Of a stretch of 64,000 bases of DNA, positions 42,734 through 51,385 are shown in pieces. The stretch's first letter is position 1, and every line of letters starts with the position of its first letter. Below the pieces are notes generated by a model. The model saw only the letters and a program-made list of their open reading frames with translations. It searched no databases and was not told where the DNA came from. The stretch is taken from NCBI RefSeq assembly GCF_010119385.1, contig NZ_VFIE01000020.1, forward strand, positions 60,939 through 124,938. Reading direction: 5' to 3'. The position numbers were made by a program, and so were the translations under genes. The DNA comes from Nesterenkonia haasae (lineage in GTDB: Bacteria > Actinomycetota > Actinomycetes > Actinomycetales > Micrococcaceae).

Positions 42734-43393
42734 ATGAGCGACTCAGTAGACGTCACCACGCAGAACTCGACGGTAGAAGAATGGACGGGCGCCCTTGCAC
42801 GGGCTGTTGGCTCTCCAGGCGGTGGAGCGGGGGCAGGGGTGATGCTCGCCATGGCAGCATCACTTACCTCTATGGTGGCCGGCTACACAGAGGCAGGAGA
42901 CGGTCAGCAGACGCACGTTGACAACGTGCTCTCCCGCGCGGAGGAGCTCAGGAAGTTAGCTCTGCACCTGGCAGATGAGGATGCGGCAGCTTCACGCGCC
43001 TTTGGTGCGGCATTCAACCTGGAGAAGGGCCCGGAACGCGACAAAGCAATCCGGGAAGCTTCGGTGGGAGCCGCCCGATCCTCTGCCATCCTGGGCGAGC
43101 ACGCCCTCGAAGCCATCGACGACCTGGGCTGGCTTGCCGAGCATGGTAACTCTGCGCTGATTGCCGACGTCGTCGTAGCATTCGGCGCACTACGGGCAGC
43201 CCTGACAGGTGCTCGCACCAACGTGAGCTTCGACTTGGGAACCCTTCGGGCCTCCGGTGCAACACTGGACGAGGTCCGTGAGCAGCACCCTCAGCTATGG
43301 GCGACGGTCCAGAAGCTGGATGCGGCAATCGAGCGCATCGACACCTCTGCAGCAGCCGTCGATGACCGGGCTGCGCCCACGGATTCGGATTAA
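42734..43393 (+). CDS. Cyclodeaminase/cyclohydrolase family protein
   Basis: The 219-residue helical protein matches the formiminotransferase-cyclodeaminase C-terminal family: TVEEWTGALARAVGSPGGGAGAGVMLAMAASLTSMVAGYTE, with the GGG loop characteristic of the family, and SALIADVVVAFGALRAALTGARTNV. Members act on 5,10-methenyl- or formimino-tetrahydrofolate. It is convergent with the 5-formyl-THF cyclo-ligase gene 30 bp away. No Shine-Dalgarno site is visible before the ATG at 42734. A role in C1 transfer is likely, though the precise reaction is uncertain. Confidence 0.8.
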   Translation: MSDSVDVTTQNSTVEEWTGALARAVGSPGGGAGAGVMLAMAASLTSMVAGYTEAGDGQQTHVDNVLSRAEELRKLALHLADEDAAASRAFGAAFNLEKGPERDKAIREASVGAARSSAILGEHALEAIDDLGWLAEHGNSALIADVVVAFGALRAALTGARTNVSFDLGTLRASGATLDEVREQHPQLWATVQKLDAAIERIDTSAAAVDDRAAPTDSD

Positions 43394-43423
43394 GACTTCG
43401 CGACCGGTCCGGTTCAGTGAGCC

Positions 43424-43993
43424 TCAACCAAATGTGAGGATCTGTGTGGGTGTGACAACGCCACCCACAGGTCTGTCATGGTCCTCACGCGGAATACGTT
43501 CGCGAAGTTCTCCGTCGTAGACAACTGCAAAAATGGGAGGCTCGTGCGTCAGCTGGGCTAGGGTCCGATCATAGTAACCCTTCCCCCAGCCCAGGCGCAC
43601 TCCAGACTTGTCGACTGCCGCAGCCGGAATAATCATCAAGTCAACACTCTCGATCACCGAATTCGGAACCGGCTCACCAGCTCGCTCCGCAATACCGTAA
43701 AGACCCACCTTTTCGGTGCCCGCATGGTTGAATACCCAGTTCAGCTGTCCGTCTGGCCGGCTCACCGGAAGCAGAACATCGACGCTATGTCCCACGGCCC
43801 ACTCAAGAAATGGGCGGGTGTTCGGCTCATCCGGCGTAGACAAGTAGCAAGCCACCAGAGCCGGTTCATGCGCGCGCACCACACTCACAAGGTTCTGAGT
43901 CAAGCCCTCCGTCAGTGCTTCACGCTCACGCGTTGAGTGGGAGCGGCGAGAACGACGGGTTTCCGCGCGTAGGGTCCTTTTATCCTGCTCCAC
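43424..43993 (-). CDS. 5-formyltetrahydrofolate cyclo-ligase
   Basis: The protein has 189 residues from a GTG at 43993 preceded by GGGAGG, the normal family length. It has the N-terminal basic region that binds ATP (DKRTLRAETRRSRRSHS), EWAVGHSVDVLLPVSRPDGQL, LMIIPAAAVDKSGVRLGWGKGYYDRTLA with the signature GWGKGYYDR, and GVVTPTQI at the end. It converts 5-formyl-THF to 5,10-methenyl-THF with ATP. An in-frame extension upstream to 44206 is possible but would be atypical. Confidence 0.9.
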   Translation of the reverse strand: MEQDKRTLRAETRRSRRSHSTREREALTEGLTQNLVSVVRAHEPALVACYLSTPDEPNTRPFLEWAVGHSVDVLLPVSRPDGQLNWVFNHAGTEKVGLYGIAERAGEPVPNSVIESVDLMIIPAAAVDKSGVRLGWGKGYYDRTLAQLTHEPPIFAVVYDGELRERIPREDHDRPVGGVVTPTQILTFG

Positions 43994-44219
43994 AGGACCT
44001 CCCACAGGTTTCGATCTGAAGTGCAGCTCATGCAGGGTTGGCTCGAATCGTCTCACAGGATCGAATAAGGCGTCACGGTCCGCTACCGATCCGACATGAA
44101 TTCGAACACGCTGTCCAAAGAGACACAGTTCCGGTTGGGCACCTACCGATGCGTTTGCCCTCAGGGATCGAAGCAAGACCATCACGACCCTGTAGACCCC
44201 GGACACAGCATCAAGTCGC

Positions 44220-45779
44220 CTATTTTGCGTACATCTTCCTTAGATCAGGTTTGCGAATTTTCCCGGAGGCGGTCCGGGGCATTGACTCAACAAAGACAAC
44301 CGACTTGGGCACCTTGTACCGAGCGAGCTTTCCATCAAGGTGATTCAGCACTTCCTCCTCTGTCAGCTCATGACCCTGCCGCACCTCAATCAAAGCGCGT
44401 GGGACCTCCCCCCATTTGGTGTCCTCCACTCCAATGACAGCGACGGCCGCAACCGCCTCCAATGAGCTAATCTGCTGCTCTACCTGAGCCGGGTAAATGT
44501 TCTCTCCGCCGGAGATGATCATGTCCTTGAGCCGGTCTGAGATGAAGAGAAAGCCCTCGTCGTCAAAATAGCCCATGTCTCCGGTCTTGAGCCAGGTTGC
44601 GTTTTCGTCGCGAACGAACGACGACGCTGTCGCGTCCGGACGGTTCCAGTATTCGGCGATGACATTGGGGCCGTGGACCTGAATTTCCCCAACTTCTCCG
44701 GGAGCACACGGTTCTCCATCGGCGTCCACCACTCTTACGTCTGTGTGGAAGTGGGGGAGTCCGCCTGAGCCCTGTTTTGAGCGCGAATAGGCGGGGGGCA
44801 GGCTGGTTGCTCCCGGGGAGGTCTCTGTCATCCCGTACCCCATCGTGAAGGCTAATCCTCGATCCTCATAGGCCTCCAGCACGCGCAGCGGTACAGCCGA
44901 GCCTCCGCAGGTCAGATTGCGCAGCGAGGAGATATCAGTGCTGTCCCAATCCGGATGCTCACAGAGCAGTTGGAAGGTGGTGGGGACACCAGAGATGTTG
45001 GTGACCCCGTGCTCCTCAATCAGCGCGAGCACTCTGCCTGGCTGAAAGCGGCGCTCGAGAATGACACACCCGCCTTTGAGCAACACCGGAAGTGTTCCCT
45101 GCCCTAGTGCAGCCACGTGAAACAGCGGGGCAATCATCAGGGCAACATTGCTGCTGGCGATGTCGAAGTCCGTCAAGACATTGATCGCGTTCCAGGTGAG
45201 GTTTCCATGTGTGAGCATCGCCCCCTTTGGATTACCGGTGGTTCCCGAGGTGTACAGGATGACCGCAAGGTCCTCGTGGGAGACCTCCACGTCGGGACGA
45301 TCAAGGGTTCCCGAGCTGAGCACATCCTCAAACGCTTCGGCAGGAACTGGGAACTCCAGACTTTCGCCGCGCTCAGGCGGACCGTCTTCAACGGTGACAA
45401 CCCTCTCCACAGCCGTCTCACGGGACCCCGCGGCGGCCAGTAGTTGCAGCGTGGTCGAGCTCACCAGCATCTTGGCCCCCGAGTCGCGCAGTGCGAACTG
45501 CACCTCAGGAGGGGCCAGACGAGTGTTGAGAGGGACAAATACGGCGCCCAGGCTCCCTACGGAGAACAACGTCTCAATAAAAGAGGCGGAGTTCTCACCC
45601 AAATACGCCACTCGGTCGCCGGGCTTGATCCCTCGGTCAGCCAAGGCGTTCGCCAGCTGGTCGATGCGATCGGCCAATTCGTCGTACGTCTGTTCTCCTG
45701 TGGCGCTGATCAGCGCCGTCTGGCCGCGGGATCGCACTCGACGGCGGTGAATCCAATCACCCAGACCGTGGTTTTTCAT
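44220..45779 (-). CDS. AMP-dependent acyl-CoA ligase, probably (hydroxy)cinnamoyl-CoA type
   Basis: The 519-residue adenylate-forming enzyme has the P-loop YTSGTTGNPKGAMLTHGN, the MGYGMTETSPG motif, the hinge FLFISDRLKDMIISGGENIYP and the catalytic lysine in PRTASGKIRKPDL. In the setting of a MaoC hydratase, SDR, amidohydrolase, acyl-CoA dehydrogenase and MarR repressor, it is the likely activating enzyme of a hydroxycinnamate or phenylpropanoate pathway, comparable to CouL/PhdA. A fatty acid substrate cannot be excluded from sequence alone. It is the most distal gene of the minus-strand cluster. Confidence 0.85.
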   Translation of the reverse strand: MKNHGLGDWIHRRRVRSRGQTALISATGEQTYDELADRIDQLANALADRGIKPGDRVAYLGENSASFIETLFSVGSLGAVFVPLNTRLAPPEVQFALRDSGAKMLVSSTTLQLLAAAGSRETAVERVVTVEDGPPERGESLEFPVPAEAFEDVLSSGTLDRPDVEVSHEDLAVILYTSGTTGNPKGAMLTHGNLTWNAINVLTDFDIASSNVALMIAPLFHVAALGQGTLPVLLKGGCVILERRFQPGRVLALIEEHGVTNISGVPTTFQLLCEHPDWDSTDISSLRNLTCGGSAVPLRVLEAYEDRGLAFTMGYGMTETSPGATSLPPAYSRSKQGSGGLPHFHTDVRVVDADGEPCAPGEVGEIQVHGPNVIAEYWNRPDATASSFVRDENATWLKTGDMGYFDDEGFLFISDRLKDMIISGGENIYPAQVEQQISSLEAVAAVAVIGVEDTKWGEVPRALIEVRQGHELTEEEVLNHLDGKLARYKVPKSVVFVESMPRTASGKIRKPDLRKMYAK

Positions 45780-45910
45780 ACTGTGGACTCCTGTCTACTG
45801 GAATTGCTCATCATGCATCATGCCGAAATGACACTGACCTCCACGTTGGTCGCTTCACCGTTCCGCGCTCCCGCGGCAGACTGCCCGCCTACAAGTTGTG
45901 TGAGCCAGAA

Positions 45911-46921
45911 TCACTCACCTTCGAAATAGAGTGAAGCGGGATCCGGTACATCATTGATGAACCCGAACTTGACCATGAGCTCTCCGGCCTCTTCGAGCTG
46001 TTCGGTGCGGATCTCGGCGTCGAACTCCTCCAAGGGAAGATTCTCAGCGGCTTCCTCCGGGAGGTCTATGAACTCCGGCAGGAGCGCACGCACACCGTCT
46101 GAATCGTCCTCAGCGGCCTGGAGCGCCTCAGTCATGGCGTCGCTGAACGCCTGAGCGATTTCTGGGTTCTCTTCGACATACTCAGCGGAGCTGAAGCTCA
46201 CCATCGTGGGCATTCCCGGAATCGAGTCCTGGAAAGAGTAGCCAACGAGCTGATTTTCGTCACTGGAGAGGGAGTTGCTCAGGAAGGGCTCGGGGACCCA
46301 GATGGCATCAGTGTTGCCTTGTTCCAACTGTGCCTCCATATCCGGGAAAGGCATCTCGGAGAAGTTCACAGCATCTGGATCACCGCCGGCCTGCTCCACG
46401 GCTTCCATAATCGTCAGGTCACCCTGTGTTTGAAGTGCGTTGATTGAGACTGTCTGACCCTCGAGGTCTTCCCAGCTCTCGATGCCGCTATCCGCCGTGG
46501 TGACCACTCCGGCGATGTCATCGCCTTCAGCCATGGAGTTGGAGTAACCGGTGATGATCTGCATCTCCAGACCCTGGTCATTGGCGTTGAGCACTGAGTT
46601 GGGATTGCCGATTCCAAATTCCAGCTGCTGGGTGTTCACCGCGGGGAGCATCGCTGCGCCGCCACTGGAGGTGGTGAGTTCGACGTCGAGCCCGTGCTCC
46701 TCGAAGATGCCATTTTCGATGCCGTAGTAGATTGCGCCGGACGGGGCGATGGGCAGCACACCGACGTTGATTTCCGTCAGGTCACCGTTTTCACCCGCAG
46801 CGTCAGCATCGTTCTCAGTATCGGTATCGGCGTCTTCAGCCGGTGAGCCTTCACCACATGCGCTGAGGGCGAGGACGCCCACGGCGAGGAGTCCGGTGAT
46901 GGACGTGATGTTCTTCTTCAT
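45911..46921 (-). CDS. ABC transporter substrate-binding lipoprotein, NitT/TauT (SsuA-like) family
   Basis: The 336-residue lipoprotein has a signal peptide ending LSAC (Cys22), a very acidic linker (EDADTDTENDADAAGENGD), and the NMT1/SsuA fold: INVGVLPIAPSGAIYYGIENGIFEEHGLDVELTTSSGGAAMLPAVNTQQLEFGIGNPNS, and DAIWVPEPFLSN. It lies between the MaoC and CoA-ligase genes, away from its likely permease and ATPase partners at 51386-54153. It probably presents an aromatic acid rather than a sulfonate, judged only from the cluster context. Confidence 0.85.
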   Translation of the reverse strand: MKKNITSITGLLAVGVLALSACGEGSPAEDADTDTENDADAAGENGDLTEINVGVLPIAPSGAIYYGIENGIFEEHGLDVELTTSSGGAAMLPAVNTQQLEFGIGNPNSVLNANDQGLEMQIITGYSNSMAEGDDIAGVVTTADSGIESWEDLEGQTVSINALQTQGDLTIMEAVEQAGGDPDAVNFSEMPFPDMEAQLEQGNTDAIWVPEPFLSNSLSSDENQLVGYSFQDSIPGMPTMVSFSSAEYVEENPEIAQAFSDAMTEALQAAEDDSDGVRALLPEFIDLPEEAAENLPLEEFDAEIRTEQLEEAGELMVKFGFINDVPDPASLYFEGE

Positions 46922-47018
46922 GACTGCTCCTTCATAAACCGGGTCGCAGCGTCGCGGCCCGTATGGATTTGATAATGAGTCAAGCGATTGTTGCGTGTGT
47001 TCGGGGGAGGTACCCCGA

Positions 47019-47492
47019 TCACGGATAGAAACGCGCAAGGAAGGTCGCGATGACGGCTGGACGCTCCTGACCCTCAACCTCGAAGCTGGCGTCCACCACC
47101 AGGTGCAGACCCCCACCCTTGACCTCCTGGACGTCTCGAATGGTGCCGTGCATACGCACTTTGGAACCGACTTTGACAGGGGCCGTGAAGCGCACCTTGT
47201 CCAAGCCGTAGTTCAGTTTGGTGCTGACATCGGTGACGTCGAAGAGTTCGCCCCAGAACGGGATGATCAGCGACAGTGTGAGAAACCCGTGGGCGATCGG
47301 CGCCCCGAAAGGTCCATCCTTGGCCCGTTCCGGATCCACGTGGATCCACTGATGATCGTCGGTGGCGTCGGCGAAAGTGTCGATCATCTCCTGCGTGATC
47401 TCTCGCCAAGCCGTCGTTCCCAAGTCGGTGCCGGCTGCCCCACGGGCATCCTCAAAGGATACGACGGTGCGTGCTGGATTGGTCTCAGTCAT
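47019..47492 (-). CDS. MaoC-family enoyl-CoA hydratase
   Basis: The 157-residue single hot-dog domain carries the hydratase-2 motif ITQEMIDTFADATDDHQWIHVDPERAKDGPFGAPIAHGFLTLSL with catalytic Asp and His. AGGGGAG precedes the ATG. It would hydrate cinnamoyl-CoA-type enoyl-CoA to the 3-hydroxyacyl-CoA, followed by the SDR. A perfect TGTGAT/ATCACA palindrome lies 23 bp upstream of its start. MaoC proteins also occur in fatty-acid metabolism, so the aromatic role is from context. Confidence 0.88.
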   Translation of the reverse strand: MTETNPARTVVSFEDARGAAGTDLGTTAWREITQEMIDTFADATDDHQWIHVDPERAKDGPFGAPIAHGFLTLSLIIPFWGELFDVTDVSTKLNYGLDKVRFTAPVKVGSKVRMHGTIRDVQEVKGGGLHLVVDASFEVEGQERPAVIATFLARFYP

Positions 47493-47514
47493 TCTGCTCC
47501 CCTTCTGGTCTCAA

Positions 47515-47530
47515 TGTGATACGGATCACA
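47515..47530. promoter_or_regulatory. Perfect TGTGAT-ACGG-ATCACA palindrome
   Basis: This is an exact match to the CRP/GlxR half-site pair TGTGA-N6-TCACA with six-base perfect arms, in the space between the MaoC and acyl-CoA dehydrogenase genes. As it lies close to the MaoC start it could be a repressor site, including for the local MarR protein. Confidence 0.6.
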
Positions 47531-47628
47531 CTTACTTATGGATATGCGTCTTCCCGGGTGAACTTTCTGCCGGGTCAGGTTGGGCGCTGGTGCCTAGTTT
47601 CTGTGGCTCTGCGACTCTGGAAGGTGGG

Positions 47629-48825
47629 TCAGGTGAATGCCCCCACTCCGGTCACGGCCCGCCCCACGATCAGTGCGTTTATCTCGTGGGTGCCTTCATA
47701 CGAGTAGATGGCTTCAGCATCAGCATGAAACCGGGCGACATCGGTGTCCAGAGTGATTCCGTTGCCGCCACACACTTCGCGGGCCAGCGCAACGGTCTCG
47801 CGCAGGCGAAGCGACGTGTACATTTTCGCCAACGCAGAGGCCTCGTCACGGTATATCCCGGCAGCCTGTTGCTCGGTCAACTGGACGACCATACCGAGCG
47901 AGGCGGTGAGATTGCCAAGCATGATCGCGAGCTTTTCCTGAACGAGCTGAAACCCCGCGATTGGCCGACCAAACTGCTTCCGGCGTTGCACGTAGGTCAG
48001 CGCAGCCTCATAGGCACCGGCCATGGCACCTGTCGCCATCCAGGACACGTCAGACCGCATGCGCCGCAAGCACGCTGCGACGTCGGAGAAGCTGTTGATC
48101 CTCTGGAGTCGCGCGCTGTCCGAAACCCGAACCTGCTCATAGGTGATGTCTGCGTTCTGCATGATGCGCAGCGAAGCCTTGCGCGGAATGTTCTCCACGA
48201 AAACCCCTTCGGCCGAGACCGGTATCAGGAAGCACTTGACCCGCTGATCGGCGGTGTCTCGCGCGAAGGTCGCGACGACATCAGCAGCTGCCGCTCCTCC
48301 GATCCAACGCTTGGTGCCGGTGATCGTCCATTCCTTTGTCACTGGGTCCTGTGTCGCTTCCGTGGCGAGGCCGCCCGCCACGTCCGAGCCGTGATCGGGT
48401 TCAGTGAGCCCGAAGACCCCAGTTAGCTCGTGGGTGACAATCTTCGCGTCGAGCTCGCGTGCCTGTTCCGGAGAGGCGCCCACTGCACAGACAGTTCGGA
48501 ACAGGCTTGCCTGCGCGTTGTAGTAGGTCCCTACGTTTATGTCACACCGTGCGAGTTCAAAATTCCGGAACCCAAGGAAAATCTCGCGTAACGGCTCTCC
48601 GGCCTCGCGTAGTGCTGGAGGGTCCATCAGTTCCAGACTGCGCAAGGGTGCGACGATCTCCTCGGGGAAACGCGCCTCGTCCCAGGCTGCGTTGAGGTGT
48701 GGATGGACGTCTTCGGCCAGCACCCGGCGCAGGTTCGTGATCACTGTTCGCTCCGCCTCAGTGAGACGTTCCGCGAAGCCGTAGAGATCAGAAGGGATGA
48801 CACTTCCCTTCACTGGTTCACGCAT
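47629..48825 (-). CDS. Acyl-CoA dehydrogenase, glutaryl-CoA-dehydrogenase-like
   Basis: The 398-residue flavoprotein has VFGLTEPDHGSDVAGGLATEA, the W-x-I-x-G-x-KRWIGGAAAAD segment, RKQFGRPIAGFQLVQEKLA, and the catalytic-base region YSYEGTHEINALIVGRAVTG. Sequence features (ELARCDINVGTYYNAQASL, REVCGGNGI) resemble the glutaryl-CoA dehydrogenase group. Start at 48825 overlaps the amidohydrolase stop by eight bases. In this cluster it could oxidise a 3-phenylpropanoyl-CoA to the cinnamoyl-CoA, so saturated side chains enter the same route. Confidence 0.88.
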   Translation of the reverse strand: MREPVKGSVIPSDLYGFAERLTEAERTVITNLRRVLAEDVHPHLNAAWDEARFPEEIVAPLRSLELMDPPALREAGEPLREIFLGFRNFELARCDINVGTYYNAQASLFRTVCAVGASPEQARELDAKIVTHELTGVFGLTEPDHGSDVAGGLATEATQDPVTKEWTITGTKRWIGGAAAADVVATFARDTADQRVKCFLIPVSAEGVFVENIPRKASLRIMQNADITYEQVRVSDSARLQRINSFSDVAACLRRMRSDVSWMATGAMAGAYEAALTYVQRRKQFGRPIAGFQLVQEKLAIMLGNLTASLGMVVQLTEQQAAGIYRDEASALAKMYTSLRLRETVALAREVCGGNGITLDTDVARFHADAEAIYSYEGTHEINALIVGRAVTGVGAFT

Positions 48826-49747
48826 CACTCGCACCGTGATTGCGGGCAGCCGTGCCAGCGCCGGGCTGCCCCAAACCGAGGAGCTCCACCGCATTGTCTT
48901 TCAGAATCCTGGGCCGGACCTCATCCTTGATGGGTAGGGCAGCGAAGGCGTTCAGCCACTTGTTCGGGGAGATGAGCGGATAGTCGGTGCCAAACAGAAG
49001 CTTCCGGGACAGGATGTTGTTCGCACTGCGGACCAATGCCTCGGGGAAGTACTTGGGCGACCATCCTGAGAGGTCAATAAACACATTGGACTTATGTGTA
49101 GCGATCGAGATGGCCTCATCCTGCCAAGGCACCGACGGGTGGGCCATGATGATAGGGAGCCCAGGAAAATCTGCCGCGACGTCGTCCAATAGCAGCGGGT
49201 TGGAGTACCTCAGCTTTAGCCCTGCACCGCCCGGTGTCCCGGCGCCCATGCCGTTCTGGCCAGTGTGGAAAACCAGCGGCACGCCGAACTCTTGAAGAGT
49301 CTCCCAGAGGGGATAGTACTGCTCATCAGAAGGGTCAAAGCCCTGCACAGTGGGGTGGAACTTGAAACCACGAACACCCAAATCCTCTGCCTGACGCCGG
49401 GCCTCCGGGATCGCCGCTGAACCGAGGCGGGGATCCACCGACCCAAAGGGAAGCAGCACATCGTTATTGCGCAGGCAGCCTTCGACGAGATCGTCGATTG
49501 AGTTTGGTTCGTGCTTCATCTGGGTTCGCGCATCCACGGTGAAGACCACGGCCGCCATCCGATGCTGACGATACAGTTCGGCGATGCGATCGACCGAAGG
49601 CGTGCGCTCGTCAGTCTTGAAGTACTTCGCGGAGGCATCGAAGAAAAGCTGTGGCAGCGCTCGACGTCCCGCTGAGTCCTGCTCCAGGTGAACGTGGGTG
49701 TCAACCGCCTCAATGGCGGTCACGTCAATGGCTGATTCGTAGCGCAT
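48818..49747 (-). CDS. Amidohydrolase-family protein, probable beta-ketoacyl-CoA hydrolase
   Basis: The 309-residue TIM-barrel metal hydrolase has VDTHVHLEQD (HxH), GFKFHPTVQGFDPSD, PLVFHTGQNG, IIMAHPSVPWQDE and the terminal aspartate in LLFGTDYPLISP. It resembles the ACMSD/amidohydrolase_2 group. In actinobacterial hydroxycinnamate clusters a protein of this group (CouO-type) hydrolyses the beta-ketoacyl-CoA to a benzoate and acetyl-CoA. Its position between the SDR and acyl-CoA dehydrogenase genes fits that role. The assignment is by family and context, not by a diagnostic residue. Confidence 0.8.
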   Translation of the reverse strand: MRYESAIDVTAIEAVDTHVHLEQDSAGRRALPQLFFDASAKYFKTDERTPSVDRIAELYRQHRMAAVVFTVDARTQMKHEPNSIDDLVEGCLRNNDVLLPFGSVDPRLGSAAIPEARRQAEDLGVRGFKFHPTVQGFDPSDEQYYPLWETLQEFGVPLVFHTGQNGMGAGTPGGAGLKLRYSNPLLLDDVAADFPGLPIIMAHPSVPWQDEAISIATHKSNVFIDLSGWSPKYFPEALVRSANNILSRKLLFGTDYPLISPNKWLNAFAALPIKDEVRPRILKDNAVELLGLGQPGAGTAARNHGASDA

Positions 49748-49779
49748 CAGTACCTCTTCTCATGGTCTCGGCGGATAAA

Positions 49780-50709
49780 TTAATGGGTAGGCTCCGGTTG
49801 CAGCTCGGAAGGAAGCTCCGGCATCGACTCACCCACCGATTGGAGGTGACCCTCCAGAATGCTGCGTCCCTGTTCCATCAGCGTCGCGTAGTCCCACCCG
49901 CCGTCGTGGTACTCCTGTGCGACTGGTTCCGGGTGGCTCCAGACCTGCAGGCGGTCTCCACCAGCACCGATGACCTGACCGGTAATTCCGTCCACTGCTT
50001 CAGAGGCCAGGAAGGCGACGACGCCGGCGGCATCCTTCGCCGTCCCGAAACCAAGCTTCTTGCGGAAGAAATCGGGCATGGGCTCACCCCGCTCATCGGC
50101 CTCAACTGCTTTCTGGAAGTACGGCACGGTCTTCGTCATCGCGGTTGCAGCTACCGGGATAACCGCGTTGACACTGACTCCCGCGCGCTTCATCTCCAAA
50201 GCCCAGGTGCGCACCATGCCGACGATGCCGGCCTTGGCCGCGGCGTAGTTCGTCTGACCGAAGTTTCCGCGCTGGCCAGTTGGAGAGCCGACACAAACAA
50301 CACGGCCGGGGACGCCCTGCGTCTTAAAGTGGCTGAATGCTGCCCGAACACAGGTGAAGGTTCCCTTCAGGTGGACATTGATCACAGCGTCGAAGTCATC
50401 ATCAGACATCTTCAGCAGCGATTTATCACGGAGAATGCCGGCGTTAGTCACCAGAATGTCCAAACTGCCGAAGGTGCTAACAGCTGCCTCGACCAACCGC
50501 TCTGCGGTCTCGGTAGAACCCACTGGCGCTACGACTGATGTGGCTTTGCCGCCAGCCGATTCAATAGACTGCACCGCCGCATCGGCGTGAGTCTGGTCCA
50601 CATCATTGATGACGACTGCAGCGCCTTGCGCGGCGAGCTCTTGGGCATATGCCAGCCCCAGGCCGGCACCCGAGCCGGTCACGATTGCCACTTTGCCTTG
50701 CAACGACAT
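49780..50709 (-). CDS. SDR-family 3-hydroxyacyl-CoA dehydrogenase
   Basis: The 309-residue short-chain dehydrogenase starts at ATG 50709 with AAGGAG five bases upstream. It has VAIVTGSGAGLGLAYAQEL, the NAGILRDKSLLKM strand, a serine in CVGSPTGQRG, and NYAAAKAGIVGM (YxxxK). The C-terminal 70 residues (GITGQVIGAGGDRLQVWSHPEP) resemble MFE-2-type hydroxyacyl-CoA dehydrogenases. It would oxidise the 3-hydroxyacyl-CoA made by the MaoC hydratase. It is the first gene of the minus-strand degradation set and faces the marR gene. Confidence 0.88.
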   Translation of the reverse strand: MSLQGKVAIVTGSGAGLGLAYAQELAAQGAAVVINDVDQTHADAAVQSIESAGGKATSVVAPVGSTETAERLVEAAVSTFGSLDILVTNAGILRDKSLLKMSDDDFDAVINVHLKGTFTCVRAAFSHFKTQGVPGRVVCVGSPTGQRGNFGQTNYAAAKAGIVGMVRTWALEMKRAGVSVNAVIPVAATAMTKTVPYFQKAVEADERGEPMPDFFRKKLGFGTAKDAAGVVAFLASEAVDGITGQVIGAGGDRLQVWSHPEPVAQEYHDGGWDYATLMEQGRSILEGHLQSVGESMPELPSELQPEPTH

Positions 50710-50746
50710 AGTCACTCCTTTTGTATGAATTGCAGCCTATGCTTAC

Positions 50747-50762
50747 TGTGATACATCTCACT
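50747..50762. promoter_or_regulatory. Palindromic site between SDR gene and marR
   Basis: TGTGA-TACATC-TCACT matches TGTGA-N6-TCACA with one mismatch and shares TGTGATAC with the site at 47515. It lies in the divergent region 50710-50838 and could be bound either by the MarR protein or by a CRP-type regulator. Confidence 0.5.
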
Positions 50763-50838
50763 TGATAATATTGAAAAAGTCAATCGTTTGCCTTCTCATC
50801 CGTCCAGTCGGACTTCCGACACCCCGCAAGGAGCACTC

Positions 50839-51339
50839 ATGTCCCCCTCGACCCCCGGCACAGCAGCTGTCGCGGCCTCTCAGACTCGACCAACTCCTGA
50901 CGGCGAGGGCGCCAGCCGCTTTCAACAATCCGCGCTGGCACAGGAGGTCGCGTTTCTCACTGCGCGGTCCCGGAGCAGAGGTAATGCACTGGCCAACCAG
51001 ATGCTGGTCGACCTGGATCTCAAAGTCAGGCACTACGCAGTGCTGGCCATGGCGTGCTCCGGAACCAATCCCAGCCAGCGCGAGTTGGGCAGTTTTCTGG
51101 ACTTGGATCCCAGCCAGGTGGTTGCGCTGGTCGATGCACTCGAGCATCGGGAGCTGATCCGCCGAGCCCCTGATCCGCGCGACCGTCGCTCGAAGATTTT
51201 GATCGCCACTGATTCTGGACATGATCTCTACACTCGTGCCTCCGAAAGGACCCGAGCAGCGGAAAGACAGCTGCTGACGGCACTGACCCCTCAGGAACAG
51301 GACGAGCTTCGAAGGCTGCTGGCCAAGATCGTCTTCTGA
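50839..51339 (+). CDS. MarR-family regulator, CouR/PhdR-like
   Basis: The protein has 166 residues from the ATG at 50839, with AAGGAG seven bases upstream. It has a winged-helix core (VRHYAVLAMACSGTNPSQRELGSFLDLDPSQVVALVDALEHRELIRRAPDPRDRRSKILIATDSG) with the family's D-RR wing motif. It is divergent from the SDR gene, the classic arrangement for MarR repressors that sense the CoA thioester of a hydroxycinnamate. It is convergent with the ABC ATPase gene. Effector binding is inferred from the analogy. Confidence 0.9.
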   Translation: MSPSTPGTAAVAASQTRPTPDGEGASRFQQSALAQEVAFLTARSRSRGNALANQMLVDLDLKVRHYAVLAMACSGTNPSQRELGSFLDLDPSQVVALVDALEHRELIRRAPDPRDRRSKILIATDSGHDLYTRASERTRAAERQLLTALTPQEQDELRRLLAKIVF

Positions 51340-51385
51340 CAGGCGAAACCTACGGCGCGCTATGGGCTTTGCAGGAGGCACCGTC

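Noticed and set aside
47362-48426. 354-codon open frame antisense to the acyl-CoA dehydrogenase and MaoC genes
   Set aside because: It spans two well-supported genes and their promoter region on the other strand; the composition is typical of an antisense shadow.
49651-50538. 295-codon open frame antisense to the SDR gene
   Set aside because: The SDR motifs on the minus strand are clear and the antisense product has no recognisable features.
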